A stretch of 64,000 bases of DNA from JAWSVE01 sp050789445 (GCA_050789445.1 JAILXR010000001.1:868001-932000); one strand, 5' to 3'. Counted from the first letter of the stretch, positions 34,410 to 44,002 are shown. Translations and numbers: made by a program. Notes: generated from the sequence alone by a model not told the origin.

Positions 34410-36289
34410 GACACCACCACTTCGCGGAACATGCCCGCGTCCATGTGAAACAGAAGGTGACAGTGCCAAGCCCAACGCCCTAAATCGTGCGGCGTTGTGA
34501 GAAAACTGATGCGCTGGGCGGGTTGGTAGGGAATGGTATGGCGTCGGACACGAAGCTCACCTTGATCCGTTTCCAACTCACTCCACATGCCATGCAAATG
34601 CATCGGGTGGGTCATCATGGTGTCGTTTTGCAAGATAATACGAACACGTTGCCCGTGTTTGAGCGAAACTGGCGTACTGCGGCCGAACTCCAGTCCATCA
34701 AAAGACCAGCTGTAGCGCTCCATATTGCCGGTGAGGTGCAGCTCCAATTCTTTTTCGGGTACACGGTGATCATCAAGCACACCATCAAGAGATTGTAGAT
34801 CGGCAAGCGTGAGTACCTTGTGACCCACAGGGCGCAAACCTTTTTCTGCCAAGTCGCGAAGCCCGATACCCGGGTCGTCGAGGTTAGTGCGTGGCGTATC
34901 CACCCGCGCATCGACAGAAGGGCCATATTCTGTTCGTGCATGATTGACGCTGGTAGACGGCTTTGCCAGCGGATTTTGGGAACCCTGTTGCATATCGTGC
35001 ATGCTGTGATCCATGGCCATACCGCCGTGCATCTGTGAGTGGTCCATTTGCGAATGATCCATCTTCGAGTGATCCATTTTTTCCATATTCATATTGCTAT
35101 GGTCCATTCTCTCCATAGAGGCCTCGTGCCCCATCCCTTCATGGTTCATCGCCCCCATCATGTCTTGCATGGTCAGCCACTCCACTGGGTCCAAGGTCGG
35201 CACGGGTGCTGACAGACCTTGCCGTGTAGCCAAGGTCCCACGGGCATAACCGGTGCGGTCCATGCTCTGTGCAAAAATTGTGTAGGCCTCATCATCAGGT
35301 CTTACCAGAACATCGTAAGTTTCACCGGGACCAAAGCGAAACTCATCCACGGAAACGGGCTCCACGTCCTGACCGTCGGCCTGCACAACGGTCAGTTTCA
35401 AACCGGGGATACGGACATCGTAAAAGGAATTGCTGGCGGCATTGATGAATCGAAGGCGCAGGCGCTCTCCCTTTTTAAATACGCCTGTCCAGTTCCCCGC
35501 AGGAGCCGTACCATTCATGAGGTAGGTGAGAGTAGCGGTAGATAAATCCGCCAGATCGGTGGGGTTCATGCGCATCTGGTTCCACATCTTGCGCTTGCTC
35601 AACGCCGCTTTTAATCCCTTGTCAGACACGTCGCGAGTGAAGTCAAAAAAAGTCGGTTGATTGAAGTTAAAAATATCCCCCTGAACTTTCAGTTTACTGA
35701 ATACGTGCATCGGATCTTCATCGGTCCAATCAGAGAGTTGTACGACAAAGTCCTGATCGGCCTCATGTCTTTCGCCTGAGCGAGGCTCGATGATGAGAGC
35801 ACCGTACATCCCAGTCATTTCCTGAAAGCCTGAATGGCTGTGATACCAGTAGGTGCCACTTTGACGGAGTTTAAATCGATAAACAAAGGTTTCCCCCGGC
35901 GCAATCCCTTTAAAGCTGATACCCGGCACACCGTCCATTTCGAAGGGTAATAAAATGCCGTGCCAGTGAATGGACGTCGGGACACTTAGCCGGTTTGTGA
36001 CGCGTATCGTCACGTCATCGCCTTCGCGCAGACGCAGTGTGGGTGCGGGAATGGAGCCGTTAATGGTCGTCGCCATACGGGTTACACCGGTAAAATTCAC
36101 CAGCGATTGGCCTATTTCCAGATGGATATCGGTGCCGCTGAGCACAGGGGCTGAACCCAGAGCAGTTTGAGCTGATTCGCGTGCCAGCAACGCAGCAGGT
36201 GTCGTTGCCAGAACTCCGCCAACCGCGAGGCCTTGAACAAAACGCCGACGACTCAAGGAGCCGGCGAGGGGGCTAAATGGGCGATTCAT
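34406..36289 (-). CDS. copA: CopA multicopper oxidase
   Basis: From the ATG at 36289 the protein is 627 residues. A Tat signal (SRRRFVQGLAVGG) sends it folded to the periplasm. Three cupredoxin domains hold the copper motifs: HWHG in SIHWHGILLP, HSH in YWYHSHSGFQ, HPMHLHG, and the type 1/trinuclear HCHLLFHMDAGM. A Met/His-rich insert of MDHSxM repeats (about residues 395-445) is typical of CopA/PcoA and binds extra copper. It oxidises Cu(I) to less toxic Cu(II). copB follows with a 4-base overlap. A TTG 15 bases upstream is an alternative start but is less likely. A CopR-like box lies upstream. Confidence 0.95.
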   Translation of the reverse strand: MNRPFSPLAGSLSRRRFVQGLAVGGVLATTPAALLARESAQTALGSAPVLSGTDIHLEIGQSLVNFTGVTRMATTINGSIPAPTLRLREGDDVTIRVTNRLSVPTSIHWHGILLPFEMDGVPGISFKGIAPGETFVYRFKLRQSGTYWYHSHSGFQEMTGMYGALIIEPRSGERHEADQDFVVQLSDWTDEDPMHVFSKLKVQGDIFNFNQPTFFDFTRDVSDKGLKAALSKRKMWNQMRMNPTDLADLSTATLTYLMNGTAPAGNWTGVFKKGERLRLRFINAASNSFYDVRIPGLKLTVVQADGQDVEPVSVDEFRFGPGETYDVLVRPDDEAYTIFAQSMDRTGYARGTLATRQGLSAPVPTLDPVEWLTMQDMMGAMNHEGMGHEASMERMDHSNMNMEKMDHSKMDHSQMDHSQMHGGMAMDHSMHDMQQGSQNPLAKPSTSVNHARTEYGPSVDARVDTPRTNLDDPGIGLRDLAEKGLRPVGHKVLTLADLQSLDGVLDDHRVPEKELELHLTGNMERYSWSFDGLEFGRSTPVSLKHGQRVRIILQNDTMMTHPMHLHGMWSELETDQGELRVRRHTIPYQPAQRISFLTTPHDLGRWAWHCHLLFHMDAGMFREVVVS

Positions 36290-36384
36290 AGTGTCGTTTT
36301 CCAAAAAATGTCATTGTTCCAAAAACGCGTTTTTAAGGTTTGGAGCGGAGATTACAGTCAGGAGTCTGTCATGGGCATGACCTG

Positions 36385-36406
36385 AAAATGACAAAGCTGT
36401 AATCTT
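36385..36406. promoter_or_regulatory. CusR/CopR-type box between copA and copR
   Basis: AAAATGACAAAGCTGTAATC followed by TT matches the CusR/CopR consensus AAAATGACAANNTTGTCATTTT in the whole left arm and 7 of 10 bases of the right. It lies about 95 bp from the copA start and 75 bp from copR, in the divergent gap. It could serve both directions. Confidence 0.7.
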
Positions 36407-36480
36407 CCGGTCATCTTTCTGTGGGGAAAGACGAGCTATTGTTTCAATAAGACAAATTATGTACAGATGAGGGCAGAGCC

Positions 36481-37161
36481 ATGCGGCTTCTAGTAGTCGA
36501 AGACGAAGTCAAAACCGGGGATTATTTGCAGCAAGGCCTGAGCGAGGCCGGGTTTATGGTGACGCTCGCTCGGAACGGTCTCGATGGCCATCACCTGGCG
36601 ATGACGGAAACGTTTGACTTGTTGATTCTCGATGTGATGCTGCCCGACGTCGGTGGCTGGCGCATTGTTCAGTCGATAAGAGAATCGGGATGCCAGGCGC
36701 CCGTATTATTTCTCACCGCGCGCGACAGTGTTGATGATCGTGTTAAAGGATTAGAACTTGGCGCTGATGACTACCTGGTTAAGCCCTTCGCGTTTGCCGA
36801 ATTGCTGGCTCGGGTACGCACCTTGTTGCGTAGAAGTACGGCGCCAGTACTCGCCGATCAGATCGCAGTAGCGGATTTGATCCTCGATCTGCCAAAGCAT
36901 CGTGCCCTTCGTGGTGGGCGCAAAATCAATCTCAGTCATAAGGAATTTTGTTTGCTGGAATTGCTTGCTCGGCGCCAGGGTGAAGTGCTGCCACGCTCGT
37001 TGATTGCTTCCCAGGTGTGGGATATGAATTTTGACTCCGATACCAATGTGATTGATGTCGCCATCCGTCGCTTAAGAAGCAAAATTGACGAAGGCTTTGA
37101 GCCCAAGCTGATCCATACCGTGCGTGGCATGGGCTACAAACTCGATGTTGAGGACGAATAA
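36481..37161 (+). CDS. copR: CusR/CopR response regulator (OmpR family)
   Basis: The 226-residue protein has a receiver domain (residues 1-115: VVEDEVKTGDYLQQGL, phospho-acceptor D51 in LLILDVMLPDVGGW, LVKPFAFAEL) and an OmpR-type winged helix (about 125-222: LSHKEFCLLELLARRQGEVL, then NVIDVAIRRLRSKID). It is divergent from copA, with a CopR-type box between them, and is followed immediately by its kinase. It should activate copA and neighbouring genes when periplasmic copper rises. Confidence 0.95.
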   Translation: MRLLVVEDEVKTGDYLQQGLSEAGFMVTLARNGLDGHHLAMTETFDLLILDVMLPDVGGWRIVQSIRESGCQAPVLFLTARDSVDDRVKGLELGADDYLVKPFAFAELLARVRTLLRRSTAPVLADQIAVADLILDLPKHRALRGGRKINLSHKEFCLLELLARRQGEVLPRSLIASQVWDMNFDSDTNVIDVAIRRLRSKIDEGFEPKLIHTVRGMGYKLDVEDE

Positions 37162-37162
37162 G

Positions 37163-38575
37163 ATGGCGTTTGGATTTCGCCCGGCGCGACCTTTATCACT
37201 CAACAATCGTGTGATGCTGTTTGTCGCACTTGCCATTAGTCTCAGCCTTGTTGTAATCGGCCATCTCGTTCAGAAGTCAGTCGAACAGCATTTTGCAGAA
37301 CAAGACGCTGACGAATTGGTTGTCATCAGCCACGCCGTGGCAGAAGCACTAAAAAAGACAACACGTTCAGGTCGTTCCGCCGACGAAACACTTCCCCATG
37401 CCGTTTCCGGTCATCACGGTGTGTATTATCAGGTTTGGGACGAATCGGATGCGCTGGTTTACGGCCCAGATGAAGTGGTTTTTCCTCCCCGAGCTAGATT
37501 CAATTCCCCGGTGGACACTATCCGCGCCGACAATCTTGTGAGTTGGCATATTGATGATAAATCCTATCGAGGCGCGATGACACAAGTGCAAATTGACGGT
37601 CGAAACTATCTCATCACTGCGGCCATCAATATGGACTTCCATATACGTTTTCTCGAACATTTCAGCCGCAATTTATGGTTGATCATGGCGCTGGCTGGTG
37701 GGCTTACTATACTCGCAGCCTGGTACGGTGTGCATCAAGGGCATGCGCCACTACGGGCACTCAGTGAATCCATACGATCTGTTCAAGCCGACCAATTGGA
37801 TATGCGACTGAATGAAAAAGCTGTTCCCATGGAATTGCAACCTCTGGTGGAGTCCTTTAACCAGATGATCAGTCGCCTTGACGACAGCTTCACGCGCCTG
37901 TCCCACTTTTCAGCAGATATCGCACATGAGTTGCGAACACCTCTTACGAACCTCGCAACGCAAACCCAGGTTGGTTTGGGGCAAGCGAGAACACATGAAG
38001 AGTATCGGGAATTGCTCTACTCCAATTTGGAAGAGCAAGAAAGATTGACCAAAATGGTGAATGACATGCTGTGGCTCGCGCAGAGTGAGAACGGCCTACT
38101 TAAACCCAATTGGGAATTGCTAGATTTGAGGCAAGAAGTTGAAGCCACCTTCGAATTTTTCGAAGCCTTGGCGGAGGATAAAAAAATTACATTGGGTCTA
38201 GGGGGAGATCGCGTCTACGTGATGGCCGATCGGTCGATGCTGCGCCGAGTAATGTCAAATCTTTTATCAAACGCGCTTCGCTTTACACCGGAGAATGAAA
38301 CAATCAATATCCTTGTTGAGGGAGTGGACAATCTGGCGCATATATCCATTGAAAACCCAGGGCAGGGTATTCCTGAAGACCACCTACCAAAACTCTTCGA
38401 CCGCTTCTATCGAGTTGATCCATCGAGGCAGCGCCAGAGTGAGGGGGCGGGCTTGGGTTTGGCGATCGTGAAGTCAATCATTGAGGCACATGACGGAAAT
38501 GTGGAGGTGTCCTCCGAAATGGGTACTACCCGGTTCGTTATCTCGCTGCCAACTCATGATAAAAAAGCAGGTTAG
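37163..38575 (+). CDS. copS: CusS/CopS heavy-metal sensor histidine kinase
   Basis: The start at 37163 (ATGGCGTTTGG) is one base after the copR stop. The 470-residue protein has two membrane helices (about residues 18-38 and 163-183) bounding a periplasmic sensor. HAMP follows, then a HisKA domain with phospho-histidine in SADIAHELRTPLTNL. The ATPase domain has the N box (NLLSNALRFTP), G1/F/G2 (GQGIPEDHLPKLFDRFYRVD, GAGLGLAIVKSI). The periplasmic part is of the heavy-metal-sensor type. An earlier in-frame ATG at 37124 lies inside copR. Confidence 0.95.
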   Translation: MAFGFRPARPLSLNNRVMLFVALAISLSLVVIGHLVQKSVEQHFAEQDADELVVISHAVAEALKKTTRSGRSADETLPHAVSGHHGVYYQVWDESDALVYGPDEVVFPPRARFNSPVDTIRADNLVSWHIDDKSYRGAMTQVQIDGRNYLITAAINMDFHIRFLEHFSRNLWLIMALAGGLTILAAWYGVHQGHAPLRALSESIRSVQADQLDMRLNEKAVPMELQPLVESFNQMISRLDDSFTRLSHFSADIAHELRTPLTNLATQTQVGLGQARTHEEYRELLYSNLEEQERLTKMVNDMLWLAQSENGLLKPNWELLDLRQEVEATFEFFEALAEDKKITLGLGGDRVYVMADRSMLRRVMSNLLSNALRFTPENETINILVEGVDNLAHISIENPGQGIPEDHLPKLFDRFYRVDPSRQRQSEGAGLGLAIVKSIIEAHDGNVEVSSEMGTTRFVISLPTHDKKAG

Positions 38576-38616
38576 CGATAACGACAATCGCTACCGGGTT
38601 ACCCTCGGTTTTCTGG

Positions 38617-38647
38617 TTGACCTTCCCATAATGGGAGGGTTTAGACT
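38617..38647 (+). promoter_or_regulatory. CueR-type promoter with 19-bp spacer ahead of cueR
   Basis: TTGACC (38617-38622) and TAGACT (38642-38647) are 19 bp apart, the stretched spacing that MerR-family activators correct. Between them ACCTTCC-N7-GGAGGGT (38620-38640) matches the CueR dyad ACCTTCC-N7-GGAAGGT. It precedes the cueR gene, so autoregulation is likely. Confidence 0.85.
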
Positions 38648-38678
38648 TGTCAACGCTTAACCGTCGAAGGTAATCAAA

Positions 38679-39128
38679 ATGCGAAGAGTCCAGAAGCACC
38701 GCCCCGAAATGTCCCAGGCACGCCAGTCCGGTTACTACAACATCAGTGAGGCTTCTGAGCAAACAGGTGTCAGCGCGAAAATGATCCGCCATTATGAACA
38801 GATTGGACTGATGCCCGAAGCCGATCGAACTGACGCCAATTATCGAATCTTCAGCCAATCTGATATTCACACGCTTCAATTCATTAAGCGCGCACGGTCA
38901 CTGGGCTTTTCCATGAAGAAGATCGCCACACTCCTGGATTTGTATCAAGATAAAGGCCGCCCCAGCTCGGAGGTCAAACGCTTAGCTGAAGAGCATATTC
39001 AAGAGCTTGATGAAGCGTTAAAAGAAATGCAGGAAATGCGCGATACTTTATCGAACTTAGCCAAACACTGTCGCGGTGATGAGCGGCCAGACTGTCCAAT
39101 TTTGGAAGGAATTTCTTGTTCGCATTGA
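38679..39128 (+). CDS. cueR: CueR-like Cu(I)-responsive MerR regulator
   Basis: The 149-residue protein has a MerR helix-turn-helix (YNISEASEQTGVSAKMIRHY, about residues 20-39) and a dimerisation helix. The metal loop AKHCRGDERPDCPIL has the CueR-type C-x7-C pair for linear Cu(I). A later ATG at 38709 gives a start closer to the usual length (139 residues). The three CueR-like promoters at 38.6, 39.5 and 39.6 kb precede cueR, copZ and the Cu-ATPase gene, its likely regulon. Silver or gold response is also possible for the family. Confidence 0.92.
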   Translation: MRRVQKHRPEMSQARQSGYYNISEASEQTGVSAKMIRHYEQIGLMPEADRTDANYRIFSQSDIHTLQFIKRARSLGFSMKKIATLLDLYQDKGRPSSEVKRLAEEHIQELDEALKEMQEMRDTLSNLAKHCRGDERPDCPILEGISCSH

Positions 39129-39173
39129 AAAGCGTGTAAAGTCAGGGTTGCCCAGGCAACCCTGTATGACGTA

Positions 39174-39428
39174 TCAAATACTGCAATGTCCACAGCAGCA
39201 GCTGCTGCTGCTGTTGTTTTTATCGTTACTTCCTTCAACGGTGACTTCATAGCCCGTTGCTTCAATTGCTTGCTGTAAAAGTCGTGAAGGAGAAGACGAA
39301 TCAATCGCCACCGTTTTCGCTTTCATATCAAAATGGATTTTTGCATTGCCATCTGTTTCTTTAACCGCTTTGGTTATCACTTTTTCACAATGACCACAGG
39401 TCATGTCGGGAACATTAAAGGTAATCAT
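39174..39428 (-). CDS. copZ: CopZ-like copper chaperone (HMA domain)
   Basis: The 84-residue protein is a ferredoxin-like heavy-metal-associated domain with the metal site MTCGHCEK (residues 9-16). An extra Cys-rich tail (SSSSCCCGHCSI) could bind further copper. It reads divergently from the Cu-ATPase gene, and each has its own CueR-like promoter. It should hand Cu(I) to the ATPase. The tail is unusual for a CopZ. Confidence 0.9.
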   Translation of the reverse strand: MITFNVPDMTCGHCEKVITKAVKETDGNAKIHFDMKAKTVAIDSSSPSRLLQQAIEATGYEVTVEGSNDKNNSSSSCCCGHCSI

Positions 39429-39475
39429 AAGGTAAACCTCGTTAAATTCTCTACAATCCCGGATGGGATGCTTTC

Positions 39476-39506
39476 AGTTTGATGTCTCCCATTGTGGTAA
39501 GGTCAA
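39476..39506 (-). promoter_or_regulatory. CueR-type promoter of copZ
   Basis: On the minus strand TTGACC (39501-39506) and CAAACT (39476-39481) are 19 bp apart. The spacer begins TTACC and continues ATGGGAG, giving a partial CueR dyad. The site lies 48 bp upstream of the copZ start. Confidence 0.7.
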
Positions 39507-39576
39507 GACTAATTCATCAAAAAATTTCCGTATCTCATGCGATGTTAATTTGCGAGATTTTAGCCATACTCATTTG

Positions 39577-39607
39577 TTGACTTTCCCACGATGGCAAGGA
39601 TTAAGCT
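39577..39607 (+). promoter_or_regulatory. CueR-type promoter of the Cu(I) ATPase gene
   Basis: TTGACT (39577-39582) and TAAGCT (39602-39607) are 19 bp apart, with ACTTTCC...GCAAGGA around the dyad centre. It lies 27 bp upstream of the ATPase start. Less perfect than the cueR promoter but with identical geometry. Confidence 0.75.
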
Positions 39608-39633
39608 GCAATAAATCCTAAGGAGAACTTGCG

Positions 39634-41808
39634 ATGAAACCTTTAACCGACCATCAATCTTTTGAATTTAAAATCGAGGGGATGTCCTGTGCGTCCTGTG
39701 TTTTACGTATTGAGAAGGCGCTGCTGGCAACCGATGGGGTGAGCAGTGCCAGTGTGAATTTTGCGACGGAAACTGGAAAAGTTGAAGTCGGTGCTGACAC
39801 CTCTCAAGACACTATTTATACAGCGGTCAAAAATGCTGGATATCAAGCAATCGCTATGGAAGAGGCGTCGTCAGTCAACACTACAAACCAAGGTGGTCGT
39901 TCATTTATTTTGTCAGGGATGTTGACCATCCCATTGATGCTGCCAATGGTAGGGGAATGGTTCGGCTTTAACTGGTTACTGCCAATTGGCTTGCAATTAA
40001 TGTTGGCTTCTATTGTGCAGTTTTATTTCGGTTTCCGTTTTTATCGTGGTGCCTACGCTGCGTTAAAGGCGCGCAGTGGGAATATGGATAGCCTGGTCGC
40101 ACTTGGTACATCCGCGGCCTATGGCTTGTCCATTTATAACATCCTTATCGGTCATGCAGGACATTTGTACTTTGAATCATCCGCAGTGATCATCACGCTG
40201 GTTATTTTAGGCAAATGGATGGAAGCCAGAGCCAAAAATCAAACCACCAATGCCATTCGCGCTCTTCAAGATATTCGGCCTGAAAACGCTAATTTAGTTG
40301 AAAACGGTATCGAGAAAATTGTTCCCGCAAACACATTGCAAATTGACAATATTATTTTAATTAAAGCGGGGGAGAGGGTAGCTGCCGATGGCGTTATCCT
40401 TTCTGGCAACGGTTATATCAATGAAGCTTTGATTACCGGTGAAAGTCTGCCGGTTGAAAAGCAGGAAGGCGATAAAGTGATCGGCGGCTCAATTAACATC
40501 GATGGTTTGCTTACTGCAAAAGTCACATCCAGCAATGCGGAAAGTACACTCGCAAAAATCATTCATTTAGTTGAATTAGCGCAAGCGAAGAAGTCACCAT
40601 TACAAAAATTGGCCGATCGTATCAGCGCTGTTTTTGTGCCTGTTGTTTTAGTGATTGCACTGGTGACTTTGTTGGCTTGGGGTTTTGTTACCGGCGATTG
40701 GACGCAAGCGATTATCAGTGCTGTAGCCGTGCTGGTTATCGCTTGTCCCTGTGCACTGGGTCTAGCGACGCCAACCGCCATTATGGTAGGGACGGGATTG
40801 GCGGCCAAAAGAGGTATTCTTATTAAAGATGCTGAAATTTTGGAATCGACAGAACATGTTGATGTGGTCGCTTTTGATAAAACCGGCACCTTGACAGAGG
40901 GTAAACCCAGAGTCGAACAGATCGATGCATTTGTCGGAGAAGAAAAACAGTTGCTGGGTTATTTAAAGGGTCTGCAGCAGGGCAGCGAACATCCACTTGC
41001 AAAGGCACTGCTCGATCATGCAACAAAAGAATCCATTTTCGCCGAGCGCTTCGAGTTGATTCATACCCTGCCAGGCCTTGGAATGCGCGGTCAGTTAGAA
41101 GAGGGTAATTACTGGTTTGGCAATAAACGTTTGATGTTAAACGTCGGTATTGAAGCGTCTTTACTCGAAGACTATAGCGAAAAATTTGCGATAAAAGGCA
41201 ATACGCTCTCGTGGGTCGCGAGACAAATAACACCCAATACGATTGAGCTTTGTGGTCTAGTGCAATTCCAGGATACGCTTAAATCCAGTGCAATTGAAGC
41301 CGTCAGTCGATTGCACGAATTGGGGATACAAACCTGTCTGCTCACTGGCGACACACAAGACAGTGCGGACGTTATCGCCGCTAAATTGGGTATTGATTTT
41401 GTCAGAGCGGAAGTGATGCCAGAACACAAGGCCGACGTGGTGAGTCAATTTCAGTTGGAAGGTAAAAAAGTGGCAATGGTCGGAGACGGCATTAATGACA
41501 CTCCCGCATTAGCAACGGCCAACGTAGGCATAGCGATGGGGGCGGGTACCGATGTTGCGATGCAGACTGCGGGTATTACTCTAATGCAAAGTGATCCATT
41601 GAGGGTTGTTGAAGCTATTACCATTGCTAAAATAACTCAACAAAAAATTCGTCAGAATCTGTTTTGGGCGTTTATCTACAACCTGGTTGGAATTCCGCTT
41701 GCTGCTTTTGGATTGCTTAACCCGATGGTGGCGGGAGCTATTATGGCTGTTAGTAGTGTGAGTGTTGTGCTCAATGCATTGCTTCTCAAACTTGACAAAA
41801 TCACATGA
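39634..41808 (+). CDS. Cu(I)-translocating P1B-type ATPase CopA
   Basis: The 724-residue protein has one N-terminal HMA domain (GMSCASCVLRIEKAL, residues about 16-30), eight membrane helices, and the P1B-1 metal-path CPC in VIACPCALGLATP. It also has the actuator TGES, the phosphorylation site DKTGTLTEG, HPLAKAL in the nucleotide domain and the hinge GDGINDTPALA. The C-terminal helix motif YNLVGIPLAAFGLL and MAVSSVSVVLNAL are of copper type. It exports Cu(I) from cytoplasm to periplasm. AAGGAG lies seven bases before the ATG. I leave the symbol empty because copA is used for the multicopper oxidase. Confidence 0.95.
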   Translation: MKPLTDHQSFEFKIEGMSCASCVLRIEKALLATDGVSSASVNFATETGKVEVGADTSQDTIYTAVKNAGYQAIAMEEASSVNTTNQGGRSFILSGMLTIPLMLPMVGEWFGFNWLLPIGLQLMLASIVQFYFGFRFYRGAYAALKARSGNMDSLVALGTSAAYGLSIYNILIGHAGHLYFESSAVIITLVILGKWMEARAKNQTTNAIRALQDIRPENANLVENGIEKIVPANTLQIDNIILIKAGERVAADGVILSGNGYINEALITGESLPVEKQEGDKVIGGSINIDGLLTAKVTSSNAESTLAKIIHLVELAQAKKSPLQKLADRISAVFVPVVLVIALVTLLAWGFVTGDWTQAIISAVAVLVIACPCALGLATPTAIMVGTGLAAKRGILIKDAEILESTEHVDVVAFDKTGTLTEGKPRVEQIDAFVGEEKQLLGYLKGLQQGSEHPLAKALLDHATKESIFAERFELIHTLPGLGMRGQLEEGNYWFGNKRLMLNVGIEASLLEDYSEKFAIKGNTLSWVARQITPNTIELCGLVQFQDTLKSSAIEAVSRLHELGIQTCLLTGDTQDSADVIAAKLGIDFVRAEVMPEHKADVVSQFQLEGKKVAMVGDGINDTPALATANVGIAMGAGTDVAMQTAGITLMQSDPLRVVEAITIAKITQQKIRQNLFWAFIYNLVGIPLAAFGLLNPMVAGAIMAVSSVSVVLNALLLKLDKIT

Positions 41809-42045
41809 ATAAATGGACTTACAATAGAAATCAAAATGGTTTGACGTTAGAAAACGACAAGACTATTTCGGGTACTGAAGTTTGAAATGTTCGATAACTT
41901 TAATTTAAGAGTGATTATCAATTTCAAAATAATCACTCTAATCTAAAATGTTTTGCACGTAGAGATACAGATATTTAATAAGTGTACCTCTGCATCCGCT
42001 AAACGGGTTTGCTCTTTAAACTAAACAGTAGGCATTATTAGTGAT

Positions 42046-43959
42046 TTAAGAATCTGAACTGGTTTCTGGTTTTCGTCGTTGATTAGAAACCAGCATGAAC
42101 ACCAAAAATAACACCAGTATAGTGATTTGGGCCATTAAGCTTTGCCATGTGGATTTTAAGCCAATCCAGTCAACCTCAAATGATATCGGAAGCGGGGACG
42201 CGTCAATGAAAGCCGCTTCCTGCAGGGCGATTACCCCTTTTCCTATCAATACGAAGGACAAGCCAACAAGAAGGTACGTGGTTACGGAAAAGAACCGTCC
42301 AATAGGAAGCTTTATTGAGTAACGAACCATTATCCATCCGATGATACTTAAACAGAGTAAGCCAACAAGGAAACCCCCGATAATCGTTGGGTTTTGAGCT
42401 GGTAAAGATTGGGTCAGTAGCGCTTCGTAGAACAACACGGTTTCAAAAACTTCTCGATACACGGCGACAAATGCGAGTGTAGCTATTCCCCACAATGTTC
42501 CGGTTTTTAACCGTTGAGTAACGTGTTTTTGAATGTACGCCTTCCACTGTATGGTATTGGATTTACTGTGCATCCAAACGCCGACATAAAATAGCACCAA
42601 CGCCGCAGCTAAAGCAGCAACACCTTCCATTACCTCTCTACTGGCACCGCTAATATTGACGAGCGATCGCGCCGCCCACCAGGTTACCCCACCGGCAATG
42701 AGCGCCGTAATCCAGCCAGCGTGGACAAATTTAAGCGCGTCGCGTCGTTCAGAGCGGATTAATACCAAGACAAGGGCCAGAGTGACAAGCAAGGCTTCCA
42801 ATCCTTCGCGTAATAAAATAATTAAACTTGCGCTGAACAGCGTAGCGTTAGAAAGACTGTCTGCAGATAGTTGTCGTTTTGCCGTTTCCAGCTGGGCCAA
42901 AGTAATGTCGAGGAGTGTATTGAGTTGTTCCTGGTTTGAACTTTCCCGAAATTGTTTTCTCAGCGCCATCATATTGGCTTCGATGTCTTTCCTGAGATCG
43001 GGGTTCCGTGTATCCAGGCTGTTTTCTACCAGCTCAAACCCGTCGAGATAGGCACTCACGGCCAGTCGATTGGATTCTTCATAGTTTCCCTTGTTGTATG
43101 AAGCGCGTGCGGCCAACAGTTGATCGCGAGCAATTTGCAAGGGCGATGGCTTCTCCGTAAAAAGAGCACTCGGTTGTGCGCGCAGGTAAATGACACTCTT
43201 TAGCGTATTAGAATCTCCGTTCGCTAACTGTATCGGGTTGTGATTAATCAGCTCTTTAATGGAGAGGTCGGTAGTGTTCACTCTTTCTTCTGCGTTTGCT
43301 TCAAATGCGAGACCACCTACATAAAATGCGAGGGACCAACGCTGCTCTTCGCTGAGCTGATCGTAAGAGACCATGGCCGTTTCCTTGATTCCGTTGGTAA
43401 TCGCATCGTAAAGGCCAAGTACTGAGCGATTCATTGCACGTTCTCGATCAGTAAAATCTGTTGGCGGCGGTTCGAGTCCTGCGCTTGCAACACCATCGCC
43501 TTTGCCCATCGCTCCGTGGCAGGCAGCACAATGTGTTTGAAACAGGGAATGAGTCTCACTGATTGGAAGGAGCTGTGAGGGCTGAGATGATACAGGCATG
43601 AGCATCAATAATTCACTGCGCAACTCTCTGCCCAATTGTCGAATGACTTCCGGCGTCTGCTTTTCATGAATGGCCGCTTCCAATTTTTGGGCTCTGGAAA
43701 TTATCGTGGTAGCTTTGGTTTGTTGCGCCTCTGTTACCAGAATGCGGGAAAACTCCAGCATTTCCTGATATTCCCCCTCATTAATAATTTTACCATTGGC
43801 CACCGCTTCCGGATAATCAACGCCCACGTACTCTGCAAGTTGCGCCATCTGGCGAAAATCCGGGGTTGACGTGTCGGCCAAGCAGCTCAGTCCTGACAAA
43901 ATAAGAATCAGAGCGAATACCAGACGAATGTTGTAACGCTTGAACGAAAGAATGAACAC
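42046..43959 (-). CDS. cytochrome c-FTR1 fusion permease (PbrT-like)
   Basis: I start at the GTG at 43959 (637 residues), because the longer open frame to 44097 begins upstream of the promoter at 44003-44033. After a signal peptide come a helical region and a haem site (CAACHGAMGKGDG, about residue 145), then a coil. An FTR1-type permease with about seven membrane helices follows, carrying the metal motifs REGLEALL and YREVFETVLFYEAL (REXXE type). Family knowledge: FTR1 proteins import Fe, and the PbrT branch moves Pb(II). Its PbrR-like promoter supports a lead or divalent-metal role. Confidence 0.85.
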   Translation of the reverse strand: MFILSFKRYNIRLVFALILILSGLSCLADTSTPDFRQMAQLAEYVGVDYPEAVANGKIINEGEYQEMLEFSRILVTEAQQTKATTIISRAQKLEAAIHEKQTPEVIRQLGRELRSELLMLMPVSSQPSQLLPISETHSLFQTHCAACHGAMGKGDGVASAGLEPPPTDFTDRERAMNRSVLGLYDAITNGIKETAMVSYDQLSEEQRWSLAFYVGGLAFEANAEERVNTTDLSIKELINHNPIQLANGDSNTLKSVIYLRAQPSALFTEKPSPLQIARDQLLAARASYNKGNYEESNRLAVSAYLDGFELVENSLDTRNPDLRKDIEANMMALRKQFRESSNQEQLNTLLDITLAQLETAKRQLSADSLSNATLFSASLIILLREGLEALLVTLALVLVLIRSERRDALKFVHAGWITALIAGGVTWWAARSLVNISGASREVMEGVAALAAALVLFYVGVWMHSKSNTIQWKAYIQKHVTQRLKTGTLWGIATLAFVAVYREVFETVLFYEALLTQSLPAQNPTIIGGFLVGLLCLSIIGWIMVRYSIKLPIGRFFSVTTYLLVGLSFVLIGKGVIALQEAAFIDASPLPISFEVDWIGLKSTWQSLMAQITILVLFLVFMLVSNQRRKPETSSDS

Positions 43960-44002
43960 GATAAAACCTCGAGTGCAGCAACTTTGATGAGAATAGCTCT
44001 CA

